A stretch of 48,806 nucleotides of DNA from a virus. The notes beneath the pieces are model-generated. The model was not told the DNA's origin. It was given only the letters and a program-made list of their open reading frames with translations, and searched no databases. The position numbers and the translations under genes were made by a program. Below, piece by piece: positions 24,613 through 31,294 of this stretch. Numbering within the stretch: the stretch's first letter is position 1; each line of letters starts with the position of its first letter. Where the stretch lies: the IMG/VR virus record IMGVR_UViG_3300031539_000053, positions 1 through 48,806 of that record. One strand, written 5' to 3'.

Positions 24613-24890
24613 TACCTGCACCCAACCTGTCGATCATTGTCGATGAGGAGCGCGCTCAGCCCAACAGGGCACCACACGCGGATGGGGAGCCGGATGTCTG
24701 GGTCGTCAGGGCACTCGGTGCCATCGCGCACGCACCGATCGATCTCACCCTGGTCCAGACGACACCATGTCGATCCGTGTGGTGGTGTTCCAGCGGCGAA
24801 CCAACCACACGGGCACTCGGCCGTCGATGGTTGGACGAACGTGGTAGCGAGACGGAGAAGACCGCACGAGATCCAGAGGATGAGTGTCAT
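24612..24890 (-). CDS. Cys-rich protein with hydrophobic N-terminus, 92 aa
   Basis: I start it at ATG 24890, which sits 7 bases after a TAGGGT box. The product opens MTLILWISCGLLRLATTF, a hydrophobic stretch that could be a signal or anchor, then has CPCGW, WCRLDQGEIDRCVRDGTEC and two later Cys (WCPVG, VGCR). The even Cys spacing suggests disulfides outside the cytoplasm or a metal site. Unknown family. Confidence 0.5.
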   Translation of the reverse strand: MTLILWISCGLLRLATTFVQPSTAECPCGWFAAGTPPHGSTWCRLDQGEIDRCVRDGTECPDDPDIRLPIRVWCPVGLSALLIDNDRQVGCR

Positions 24891-24897
24891 GTGCGCC

Positions 24898-24903
24898 ACC
24901 CTA
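24898..24903 (-). promoter_or_regulatory. Leaderless -10-like box, TAGGGT-N7-ATG
   Basis: TAGGGT followed by 7 bases and ATG 24890, with no ribosome binding site. The same box and spacing precede the large terminase gene. Confidence 0.4.
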
Positions 24904-24905
24904 CG

Positions 24906-25406
24906 TCACCGTCTCGGCATTCGCACGCGCTCGTACTTGTAGTGGCCTGGGTCTCCGGTCCTGGTGAAGACGCCCTGTGTGACGAGACGCGCGAGGTGTC
25001 TTGACACCGTGCGGTAGGTCAGCGTGCCGTAGTCACCGATCACCATCGACGCGATGTCGCCAAGCATGTAGGCGATGCCTGGCGACGTCATGGCCAAGAT
25101 CGACTCCTCGATTGCCTCACGCTGTTCGCACGCGCTTGAAGCTGCATCCTGTGTCTTCGGAACCTTGTGGTCCGCGAGGTGGCAGCCCTTGATGTCCTGA
25201 TACTTGGGGATCAGATACTTGCGCCAGTCGGCCGGCAGCATCTCCCACCGCGGGTCGAGTAGCAGGAGGGTCTGCATCAGCCGGTGCGCATCCTTGATCC
25301 CGATCCGCATCTCCATCCCACGCGCACCAACGATCAACACACGCCTGCGCTTGCGGTTCGGGTCGAACACGAACATGGCCGCCTTGTCGACACGGCGCAC
25401 GGTCAT
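24906..25406 (-). CDS. Winged-helix DNA-binding protein, 166 aa
   Basis: The ATG overlaps the stop of the double-HTH gene. The N-terminal half is basic (DPNRKRRRVLIVGARG). The C-terminal half (about 105-160) reads IAYMLGDIASMVIGDYG, then YRTVSRHLARLVTQGVFTRTGDPGHYKY, i.e. a helix-turn-helix followed by a hairpin wing. It is probably a transcription regulator expressed together with the regulator upstream. Target unknown. Confidence 0.55.
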   Translation of the reverse strand: MTVRRVDKAAMFVFDPNRKRRRVLIVGARGMEMRIGIKDAHRLMQTLLLLDPRWEMLPADWRKYLIPKYQDIKGCHLADHKVPKTQDAASSACEQREAIEESILAMTSPGIAYMLGDIASMVIGDYGTLTYRTVSRHLARLVTQGVFTRTGDPGHYKYERVRMPRR

Positions 25407-26554
25407 GAATCCTCCGAGATAGCGAGGTCGAGAAGCTCGAGCGCTGCCTCGGCTTCCTTACGCGAAGCGATGGTCTCGTTGATGGATCGAGTGTGGGCGT
25501 CGTTGGCGTCGCACAACACGGCGTGGGTTCGCTTCTCCTCTGCGGCTGCCTGGTGGGCGAGTAGACGCGCGCGACCATACGCCTCAGCGAGCTCGGTGAC
25601 AGTGCTCTGTTCGACGAACACGCGCCGACACGCAGGGCAAATCCAGTGATCGCCTTCAGGTACCAAGTCGCGTCCGCCGCCGCACGGGCATCGGATGGAG
25701 TCTCCGTGGTTGCGACCTCTCACGATCTTGGTGATGGTCTCGTTGATGGATCGAGGAAGCCGAGGCAGCGTGACCGGAGGGGGCGCCGCCGCAATCGCTC
25801 CGCAGATCGAGCACTGACGCCGCCCGGTCGCTGGACTATTGGAGCCGAGGTCAGCAACCTGCCACCGATGGTCCGTGTAGGTCGGGCAGCGGATGATCTC
25901 CACAGGACGTTCGCGCTCAGCCTCGCTTTGCTCGATGGCCATCTCGAGCATGGTGTCGACTGAACTGGCGCGAGGCGCGCCCGGGACCGGTCCTGGCATC
26001 TCCATGTCCTTCGACACAGGGCGCTTGATCGCGCCGGTCTCGACGCCGGCCTTGAGCTCAGGGAGCACCGTGTAGAGCTTGTCTAGGTTGACCTGGATCG
26101 GCATCGCGTTGTCGCGCTCCCAGTATCCAACGGCCCCTCCTGTCAGCCCAAGCACCTCACCGAGCTCGTCCTGCGTGACCTCGTTCTCCTCGCGCACGCG
26201 ACGCAAGCCAGCCCCGAACGACTCTGGTGGCGGACGTAGGTCCGCGCCGATCTTGTCGAGACGCTCGTTCTCGCGGCGAGCATGCCCTTGGTACTCCTCG
26301 CGCTCAGGGGCGTCCTCCCCTGTCACGATCTCGTCGGCGAACGTGCCCCACTCTGGGATGTGGGGGGCAACCCGGCGGAGCATGGTCACGAGGCGCTTGA
26401 ACTGTTGACGGCTGGGGATGGCCTCGCCGCGCTCCCACCTCTTGACGACATTCTCGCCGACACCACACCGGTCGGCCACAGTGCGACGGTCTATCTGCAT
26501 GCGGGCCCGCTCGCGCATGAGGGCGTCGTGGAAGGTGATCGCTGGGGTGTTCAT
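25403..26554 (-). CDS. Double helix-turn-helix regulator with zinc ribbons
   Basis: A 383-residue protein starting at ATG 26554, 7 bases after a GACAAGGC box; longer upstream frames overlap terminase. HTH-1 (about 20-45: RRTVADRCGVGENVVKRWERG) and HTH-2 (about 120-150: VTQDELGEVLGLTGGAVGYWER) are Xre-type domains. Further on, CSICG with an upstream Cys and CPCGGG...CPACRR suggest two zinc ribbons. The C-terminus is a charged coiled coil. RSINETI occurs twice, encoded by a 23-base direct repeat. It is the most likely phage master regulator in this window. Confidence 0.65.
   Translation of the reverse strand: MNTPAITFHDALMRERARMQIDRRTVADRCGVGENVVKRWERGEAIPSRQQFKRLVTMLRRVAPHIPEWGTFADEIVTGEDAPEREEYQGHARRENERLDKIGADLRPPPESFGAGLRRVREENEVTQDELGEVLGLTGGAVGYWERDNAMPIQVNLDKLYTVLPELKAGVETGAIKRPVSKDMEMPGPVPGAPRASSVDTMLEMAIEQSEAERERPVEIIRCPTYTDHRWQVADLGSNSPATGRRQCSICGAIAAAPPPVTLPRLPRSINETITKIVRGRNHGDSIRCPCGGGRDLVPEGDHWICPACRRVFVEQSTVTELAEAYGRARLLAHQAAAEEKRTHAVLCDANDAHTRSINETIASRKEAEAALELLDLAISEDS
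25469..25491 (-). repeat. 23-bp direct repeat inside the regulator (second copy 25733-25755)
   Basis: The same 23 bases occur at 25469-25491 and 25733-25755, both in frame and both encoding SINETI. Exact identity at DNA level over third positions suggests recent internal duplication or selection on the DNA itself. Confidence 0.6.
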
Positions 26555-26561
26555 GCTCGCA

Positions 26562-26590
26562 GCCTTGTCAGGGCCGGGGCGCGTTCCTAC
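26562..26590 (-). promoter_or_regulatory. Two-box start element, copy 2
   Basis: GTAGGAA (26584-26590), 14 bases, GACAAGGC (26562-26569), 7 bases, ATG 26554. The terminase stop codon TAG lies inside the first box. Confidence 0.6.
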
Positions 26591-28050
26591 CTGCGGTTGA
26601 AGTCGACGGAGGTGTGGTTCTCGATGGCGCGAACACCAAGCCGGGCACCCTCGCGGGCGAACCACGAGGCCATCAAACGATCACCAGTGTGGGCTGCTGG
26701 TGAGTAGAACAGCATCTCGTCTACCCACAGCGCGACCTCTGGTGCCATCTTGCCGTTGTGGTTGGGGATGCGCCACTTCCCTTGAGACATCTCCGTCGCG
26801 AGGGACTCGATCCCGAACTCGGGGTGTGCCTTGTTCCGGCCAGTCGTGAACGGGATGATCGGCACTGCGCTGCCTGCCACAGCGAACTGACGGATGTAAT
26901 CCTGGGCGGCGTTGTTCTCGACGATGACGATGGACTGGTACCGCTGGTGTGCTTGGTTGATCTTCTGAACGATCTCCGGCCCGGCGAGCTTCGCGGCTTC
27001 GATGTTGAGGACGTTCCGGTTGCCGTGAGGGTCGATGGCGATCGTGAACAGGACGGTCCAGTCGTTGGCGTCCCGCTGCTGGACGGCAAGGTCAACGCCG
27101 GTGTAGGTACGGTACCCAGGCGGCAGGACGTGCAGGGCCGATGCGAGCGACGTGCCCTCTCCGAGTCGGAGGCCGATCTCGATCCAGTCCCGCTTGAAGC
27201 GCGCGGTGCTGTCATCGCGAGCTTCACACATGAGCTGGCGCTGTGCCTCGATGGGGCCGAGCTCCTGCACCTTCTTCGCGATGCGCTCGAGAGACCATCG
27301 CTCAGCCCAACGCGGGTGCCCATCTGCATCCACAACCGGGTACCGGTACGCCGCCCAGCCTGATCGCGCGAAGTGGTGGTACAGGTCCTGCGGATGGAAG
27401 GCCGTGCCGACGCCGCGCATCCGCCCACCCTCAACGATGCGGCCGAGGACGGTCGACGCGACCCACTCGATCAGTCCCTTGCGTTGGTCCTGGGTCTGGG
27501 TGTTCTCGTAGTCAAGCACGTCGTCGAACAGGACGCGGTCGAGGCGAGCGCCGAGGATGTTGCCGTGGACACCGGCGGTCTGAACAGACGGGTCCTTGGA
27601 GATGGTTGGTCGCTTGACGCTGAAGGCGTTGGAGCCCCACGGCTCACCAGGCTGGAGGTTGGGGAAGACATCTCGCAGGTCAGACGAGGTCTCGATGTAC
27701 CGACGGATCGAATCGGCGAGCTTGCCCGCCTGCGTCTTGGTGTTCGACAGGACGAGGTTACGGAGCGACGGGTCGCGGCCGAGCTCGAACAACGTGCGAG
27801 CGATCGAGAGCTGCTGGGTCTTGCCCGACTCGATGTGGGCCCAGATGAGGAGCCGGTCGTGCTCGTCCGCCAGCTTGTGCCACGCGTGGTGCGTGGGTGC
27901 TTGGATGACAGGCGCACCGGTGAGCTCGTCCTTGAGGACTACCTCGCAGAAGACGTTGATGTCTGTGCGGGCGAGGCGTACCAGGAGCGCGCGGCGAGCA
28001 CGCGCCTCACGGATGAGCTGGGACCTACTGACCTGCGACCGAACGAGCAC
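26587..28050 (-). CDS. terL: Terminase large subunit
   Basis: A 487-residue packaging motor. The ATPase has a variant Walker A (AHIESGKT, 71-78), a Walker B (RVLFDDVLD, about 170) and a motif III-like VGTAFHPQDLY. The nuclease domain shows TGVDLAVQQ, VIVENNAAQDY and a late GDRLMASW, the three acidic clusters of the RNase H fold. The start is GTG 28050, 7 bases behind TAGGGT; no ribosome binding site is seen. Size and motifs are normal for the family. It is separated from the portal by about 4.4 kb of small genes, lysin and regulators. Confidence 0.9.
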   Translation of the reverse strand: MLVRSQVSRSQLIREARARRALLVRLARTDINVFCEVVLKDELTGAPVIQAPTHHAWHKLADEHDRLLIWAHIESGKTQQLSIARTLFELGRDPSLRNLVLSNTKTQAGKLADSIRRYIETSSDLRDVFPNLQPGEPWGSNAFSVKRPTISKDPSVQTAGVHGNILGARLDRVLFDDVLDYENTQTQDQRKGLIEWVASTVLGRIVEGGRMRGVGTAFHPQDLYHHFARSGWAAYRYPVVDADGHPRWAERWSLERIAKKVQELGPIEAQRQLMCEARDDSTARFKRDWIEIGLRLGEGTSLASALHVLPPGYRTYTGVDLAVQQRDANDWTVLFTIAIDPHGNRNVLNIEAAKLAGPEIVQKINQAHQRYQSIVIVENNAAQDYIRQFAVAGSAVPIIPFTTGRNKAHPEFGIESLATEMSQGKWRIPNHNGKMAPEVALWVDEMLFYSPAAHTGDRLMASWFAREGARLGVRAIENHTSVDFNRR

Positions 28051-28057
28051 CAGCTCG

Positions 28058-28063
28058 ACCCTA
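28058..28063 (-). promoter_or_regulatory. Leaderless -10-like box before terL
   Basis: TAGGGT, 7 bases, GTG start. It lies in the 29-base gap after the 28080 gene. No good -35. Confidence 0.4.
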
Positions 28064-28079
28064 GCACGCGACCAGCGCG

Positions 28080-28622
28080 CTATAGGGGTTCAGCCAACAG
28101 CGTAGCGGCCACCTGCCAGAGCTCAAGCGCGTCTTGGTCGATGTCGGTACCGTCAACCAGGACCCCATGCCACTCTAGGATGTCGGCCACAGCCTGACCG
28201 AGCTGGAAGCCGCTCTCGATGGAGAGCGCGATCAGCGAGCTGTTCCTGGACTGGTCCTCCGGCCAGGAGTCGCGGTTGTCGAACGACCGTGCCATCGCGG
28301 CTTCGATGTTGAGGACCCTCCGGTAGTGGTCGGGGACAACCTCAATGAAGTACAGCATCCGCTCGACAACCCAGCGCACCTGCGCCTGGGTGAACAGAGG
28401 CCGGACCAAGAGCGGCATGCCCGCCGTCGCGCGGTGCTCGATGTAGAACGGCTGGCGTGCCCAGACCTTGCGGCCCTGAGCCTCATCCCAGACGAGGTAG
28501 TTCCGCTTGGACCAAAGCTGCTCGTCGCGGATGCCGTATCGCGGCTTCGATGTTGAGGACCCTCCGGTAGTGGTCGGGGACATGAGCGCAACGGTTACTC
28601 TTGTGGGACAGGTTGCCTTCAT
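28080..28622 (-). CDS. Hypothetical helical protein with duplicated DNA segment, 180 aa
   Basis: The ATG at 28622 follows AGAAGG. The main part is helical, with LWSKRNYLVWDEAQGRKVW and RWVVERMLYFIEVVPDHYRR near 85-105, and an acidic C-terminus (DGTDIDQDALELWQVA). About residues 14-28 are encoded by a 45-base segment that also encodes PDHYRRVLNIEAA later in the gene, but in another frame, so the N-terminal 25 residues (TTTGGSSTSKP) look newly made. Unknown function. It lies just upstream of terL. Confidence 0.55.
   Translation of the reverse strand: MKATCPTRVTVALMSPTTTGGSSTSKPRYGIRDEQLWSKRNYLVWDEAQGRKVWARQPFYIEHRATAGMPLLVRPLFTQAQVRWVVERMLYFIEVVPDHYRRVLNIEAAMARSFDNRDSWPEDQSRNSSLIALSIESGFQLGQAVADILEWHGVLVDGTDIDQDALELWQVAATLLAEPL
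28294..28338 (-). repeat. 45-bp exact direct repeat, copy A
   Basis: Identical to 28538-28582. This copy encodes the PDHYRRVLNIEAA helix in frame and is probably the original. Confidence 0.85.
28538..28582 (-). repeat. 45-bp exact direct repeat, copy B
   Basis: Identical to 28294-28338, 244 bases away, but read in a different frame within the same gene. Near the gene start, so it rebuilt the N-terminus. Confidence 0.85.
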
Positions 28623-28624
28623 GG

Positions 28625-29047
28625 TTACCCAACCTTCTTGGCGAGCCACTCCGCCGTATCGACGTACTCAACCTTGCAGAACCGCGCACCCTTCTTCACC
28701 AGAATCGCCCCACCTCCGAAATTGTCGGGGCGCGGTGAGCTACAGGTGTAGGCATAGGTGAAGCCGACATGGGTCAGCTTGGTTCCCGACTCCAGAAGGA
28801 ACTTCTTGAGAATCTGGACCACCTGCTCAGTGTCGCCGGTCTCCGTGGCGTAGATGACCACGTCATCATCGCCCTCGAATTCGTACTCGAATCCGACGCA
28901 GCGGTCCTCGACATCTTCGCAGTCACTGATCTGATCGAGGGTCCAGAAGCCCACGGGCTTCTCGTCGAAGAACTTGCGGAGCCAGGTGCGCTCCTTCTTG
29001 GAACGCAGTGGGATCAGGAATGAGAATTGGAAGTAGTTGTTTGCCAC
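28625..29047 (-). CDS. Conserved-looking hypothetical protein, 140 aa
   Basis: A GTG start with AAAGGA upstream. The product begins MANNYFQFSFLIPLRSKKE and has an alpha/beta look: GFEYEFEGDDDVVIYATET, VVQILKKFLLESGTKLTHVGF, then a Gly-rich loop and an amphipathic end (EWLAKKVG). Proteins with this NNYFQFSF.. opening occur in unrelated phages and bacteria, but I know no function. Confidence 0.55.
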   Translation of the reverse strand: MANNYFQFSFLIPLRSKKERTWLRKFFDEKPVGFWTLDQISDCEDVEDRCVGFEYEFEGDDDVVIYATETGDTEQVVQILKKFLLESGTKLTHVGFTYAYTCSSPRPDNFGGGAILVKKGARFCKVEYVDTAEWLAKKVG

Positions 29048-29076
29048 GGTTCAGGATCCTTTGTTCGGGCTGGCCA

Positions 29077-29223
29077 TCACGGAGCCGCCCACGCAACGAG
29101 AAGACCCCAAGCGACACCGAGGGCTACGTGCCATAGCAGACGACGCCTGCGTGAGCGCGCGACGTCACGCTGGTCGGCCATCACGCGGAGGGTCGGTGGT
29201 CTAGTTCGGACCATGGTCGTCAT
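29077..29223 (-). CDS. Small membrane protein, 48 aa, behind the two-box element
   Basis: The ATG at 29223 lies 8 bases after a GACAAGGC box. The product starts MTTMVRTRPPTLRVMADQR, has a basic cluster (ARSRRRRLLWHV) and a C-terminal hydrophobic helix (ALGVAWGLLVAWAAP). It overlaps the end of the next gene upstream by 23 bases. A basic-in, single-span protein could be a holin partner or anchor; unproven. Confidence 0.5.
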   Translation of the reverse strand: MTTMVRTRPPTLRVMADQRDVARSRRRRLLWHVALGVAWGLLVAWAAP

Positions 29224-29461
29224 CGCGGGCTGCCTTGTCGAACCGGTCAGCCCATTCCGACACGCGCCTACGATTCCGGGCGAGCTGTGGCCCAACCTCT
29301 CGGTCGATCAGTTCGCAGAGCTGGTCCTCTGCGACCACCCGGCGTTTGCGCTCGTAGCGCTCCCGCTCGAGGGCGTCTTCGAGTCGGCCCTTGAGGTGGA
29401 CGATCATCAGGAACGCGACCGTGACCGCGCCGAGGCAGGCGGAGCAGACGACCCACATCAC
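29201..29461 (-). CDS. Membrane-anchored coiled-coil protein (possible inner spanin)
   Basis: An 86-residue protein with an N-terminal membrane helix (VVCSACLGAVTVAFLMIV) followed by a long charged coiled coil (KGRLEDALERERYERKRRV). It is coupled to the metalloprotease-like gene (ATGA overlap). The layout matches inner spanins, but actinobacterial phages often lack spanins and the lysin is 6 kb away, so the call is tentative. Confidence 0.45.
   Translation of the reverse strand: MMWVVCSACLGAVTVAFLMIVHLKGRLEDALERERYERKRRVVAEDQLCELIDREVGPQLARNRRRVSEWADRFDKAARDDDHGPN
29232..29261 (-). promoter_or_regulatory. Two-box start element, copy 3
   Basis: GTCGGAA (29255-29261), 15 bases, GACAAGGC (29232-29239), 8 bases, ATG 29223. 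It is wholly inside the 3' coding part of the upstream gene. Confidence 0.5.
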
Positions 29462-30036
29462 CGATGCCCCCAGGTCCGTGCGCGCTGGTCGACCGAGGCA
29501 TAGCGGTACGCGTCCTGCTTGGCGTACGCCTGCTTCTCGAACGGGATCTTCATGTACGCCGGTCGCCAGTCGAACACCTGGGATCCACGCCCTGTGACCT
29601 TGGCCCAGACCCAGCGGGTGAGCTCAGGGGCTGCGTACCAGAAGAACGTCGCACCGTAGACGAGGGCGAACGCAGCCCCGCCGGCGGTCAGCCCGACCAC
29701 GGCCCCGAGCACCGGACGGTCGGCCGAGAGGGGGACCAGGGCCAGCGGCACACCGGCCACCGCGAACACCATCTCCTGCACGACGTGCCCGAACTCATGG
29801 ACCCGGAGGTCACTGCGGTCGCGCTCTGCCTCAGACGAGAACCCGACGATCCACGACCAGCCCTGGCCCCCTGGGTTGCCGATCATCGTGCGTCGAGCGA
29901 TGAACGTGAGCACGCCCGCGCGCCACGCCCACCGGTGAGCTCGGCACCAGAGCACCGCGTACAGGAAGGCTATCAGCGCGTTCGCCGCGAGCAGTGGGTA
30001 GCCGAGGACGAGGAGCCAGCGCCAGGTTCGGGACAT
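29458..30036 (-). CDS. Membrane protein with HExxH zinc-protease motif
   Basis: A 192-residue protein with an N-terminal membrane segment (WLLVLGYPLLAANALIAFLY), then DLRVHEFGHVVQEMVFAV, in which HEFGH (80-84) is the zinc-binding HExxH motif. Two further hydrophobic segments follow (about 88-105 and 110-132). The soluble C-terminus is basic. A membrane metalloprotease is the simplest reading; a third zinc ligand is not obvious. It starts 6 bases after a TAGGCT box with no ribosome binding site. Confidence 0.5.
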   Translation of the reverse strand: MSRTWRWLLVLGYPLLAANALIAFLYAVLWCRAHRWAWRAGVLTFIARRTMIGNPGGQGWSWIVGFSSEAERDRSDLRVHEFGHVVQEMVFAVAGVPLALVPLSADRPVLGAVVGLTAGGAAFALVYGATFFWYAAPELTRWVWAKVTGRGSQVFDWRPAYMKIPFEKQAYAKQDAYRYASVDQRARTWGHR

Positions 30037-30042
30037 CGGGCG

Positions 30043-30048
30043 AGCCTA
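30043..30048 (-). promoter_or_regulatory. Leaderless -10-like box, TAGGCT-N6-ATG
   Basis: TAGGCT, 6 bases, ATG 30036. The TAG is also the stop of the 17-residue gene. Confidence 0.35.
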
Positions 30049-30099
30049 GCTGGGGTGGGCGATCCCGTCCAGATCCTCGTCGGTCAGCCGCTTCGTCAT
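30046..30099 (-). CDS. Possible 17-aa micro-protein
   Basis: ATG overlaps the upstream stop (ATGA). The product is MTKRLTDEDLDGIAHPS. Coupled start, good codon use and filling of an otherwise empty 60-base gap support it, but a frame this short can arise by chance. Confidence 0.3.
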   Translation of the reverse strand: MTKRLTDEDLDGIAHPS

Positions 30100-30410
30100 G
30101 GCTTGTTCTTCCTGGCCGCAGCCTTGGTCCCGGCCTCTCCGGAGGCACGAGCCGCAGCCACAACCCTTATCCAGCAGGTGAGGTTGATCCCGTGAAAGCT
30201 ACGATCGATGGCACCACGCTGGGCGGCCTCCTCCTCTCCGTTGGCCCAGCGCTGCAGTGCGTACTGGATGACCATCACCGTATGTGGATCGTCGTAGCCG
30301 CACGCCCGGAGCTCGCGCATGCCAGCGTCCACATCGATGCGGTCGATGTCGTGTCCTGGGATTCTGAGCACCGGACGGTTCATGGCCCGTGCACGACGGG
30401 TGTCGGTCAT
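30096..30410 (-). CDS. Hypothetical protein, 104 aa
   Basis: The ATG at 30410 overlaps the previous stop (ATGA). The product begins MTDTRRARAMNRPVLRIPG and has DIDRIDVDAGMRELRACGY, VMVIQYALQRWANGEEEAA and a Lys/Ala-rich C-terminal tail (GTKAAARKNKP). Helical and probably soluble. Not recognised. Confidence 0.5.
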   Translation of the reverse strand: MTDTRRARAMNRPVLRIPGHDIDRIDVDAGMRELRACGYDDPHTVMVIQYALQRWANGEEEAAQRGAIDRSFHGINLTCWIRVVAAARASGEAGTKAAARKNKP

Positions 30411-30607
30411 GACTTCCGTCTCCCGATGGTGATCACGTAGCGGGTGTGGGCCACGCGGCTGTGCGCCTTGACCATGCACTTCTTCACATCCACCGGCGTG
30501 ATCGTAGCCGTCCCTGCGACCGCAGCCTTGAGCCGCTCAGCACGCCGCAACACAGCGGCGAGCTCGGTCTCGAAGTCGAAGTTGATCTGTCGTCGAACCT
30601 TACTCAT
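30407..30607 (-). CDS. Small hypothetical protein, 66 aa, behind the two-box element
   Basis: The ATG at 30607 is 8 bases after an AACAAGGC box. The product starts MSKVRRQINFDFETELAAV, then LRRAERLKAAVAGTATITPVD and a basic C-terminus (TRYVITIGRRKS). Compact, basic, possibly nucleic acid-binding. Unknown. Confidence 0.5.
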   Translation of the reverse strand: MSKVRRQINFDFETELAAVLRRAERLKAAVAGTATITPVDVKKCMVKAHSRVAHTRYVITIGRRKS

Positions 30608-30612
30608 CGACC

Positions 30613-30723
30613 CTAGCCTTGTTGATGCGTGTGAGCGTTCCGACCCGCGCAAGCAACCGATGCATACGTGAACGGCGAGTCGCCGAACTCCCTCAGCATC
30701 TCCTCGATCGTTTGGCTGCTCAC
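30613..30723 (-). CDS. Small protein, 36 aa
   Basis: A GTG start overlaps the stop of the upstream gene (GTGA). The product begins MSSQTIEEMLREFGDSPF and ends AHTHQQG. Its last codons run through the two-box element. Coupling and composition support it. Confidence 0.4.
   Translation of the reverse strand: MSSQTIEEMLREFGDSPFTYASVACAGRNAHTHQQG
30616..30644 (-). promoter_or_regulatory. Two-box start element, copy 4
   Basis: GTCGGAA (30638-30644), 14 bases, AACAAGGC (30616-30623), 8 bases, ATG 30607. Confidence 0.5.
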
Positions 30724-31238
30724 GGGGTCTCCTTGGCCAGCGCGATCAGGGCGTTGATGGCTGCGATACCTACCCGCGTCAGGTACCCGCGCCTCATGCC
30801 CTCCAGCGCCTCGACCCGCTCGGGCGTGAGGCAGGCGCGGTAGGCGTCCCGCTCTGCCTTGAGCCGCTCGATCTCCCTGTCCCGCTCCTCGATGGCGTCG
30901 AGGGCGAGGGGCCAGCGGGTGCGCGCGACGTCGTAGAATGCGACGCACGACTTCACGACGAACGGGGCGGCGCAGTCACCATAGCCTCCGTAGCTGATGT
31001 CCGCTTCGACTTCGACAGGAGCCGCGTCACACGTTGCCCTGTCCGCCTGGATCTCGGTGGGGGTCATAGCGACTCCAGTGCGGCGGCGAGGTCGAGCAGG
31101 TGCTCGGTGCTCTGCCTCGGCCATCAACCGGACGATGTGGGCAGCCTGGGCGAGCCGCACCTCCTCGCTGACCTTCAGCTTCTCGGTCAGCTTGTCGATC
31201 TCCTCGCGGAGCAGCTCGACCCTGGAGTTGTAGCTCAT
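30720..31238 (-). CDS. Coiled-coil hypothetical protein, 172 aa
   Basis: The ATG at 31238 begins MSYNSRVELLREEIDKLTEKL, a coiled coil. A short Arg/Pro linker (HRAPARPRRRTGV) leads to an in-frame ATG at 31067 (MTPTEIQADRATC) that may be a second start or mark an old gene fusion. The second part has Cys/Asp/Tyr-rich DISYGGYGDCAAPFVV and another coiled coil (ERDREIERLKAERDAYRA). No known domain. Confidence 0.5.
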   Translation of the reverse strand: MSYNSRVELLREEIDKLTEKLKVSEEVRLAQAAHIVRLMAEAEHRAPARPRRRTGVAMTPTEIQADRATCDAAPVEVEADISYGGYGDCAAPFVVKSCVAFYDVARTRWPLALDAIEERDREIERLKAERDAYRACLTPERVEALEGMRRGYLTRVGIAAINALIALAKETP

Positions 31239-31294
31239 CGTGTCATGCCGATCACGGGGACGCCACACACCGAACACGGTCGCCAAGTGCTCAT
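31235..31294 (-). CDS. Possible 19-aa CxxC micro-protein
   Basis: Its ATG overlaps the stop of the 31291 gene (ATGA) and its stop overlaps the start of the 31238 gene (ATGA). The product is MSTWRPCSVCGVPVIGMTR, with CxxC. Exact coupling on both sides fills a 52-base gap. It could be a tiny zinc-knuckle peptide or just a translational bridge. Confidence 0.35.
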   Translation of the reverse strand: MSTWRPCSVCGVPVIGMTR

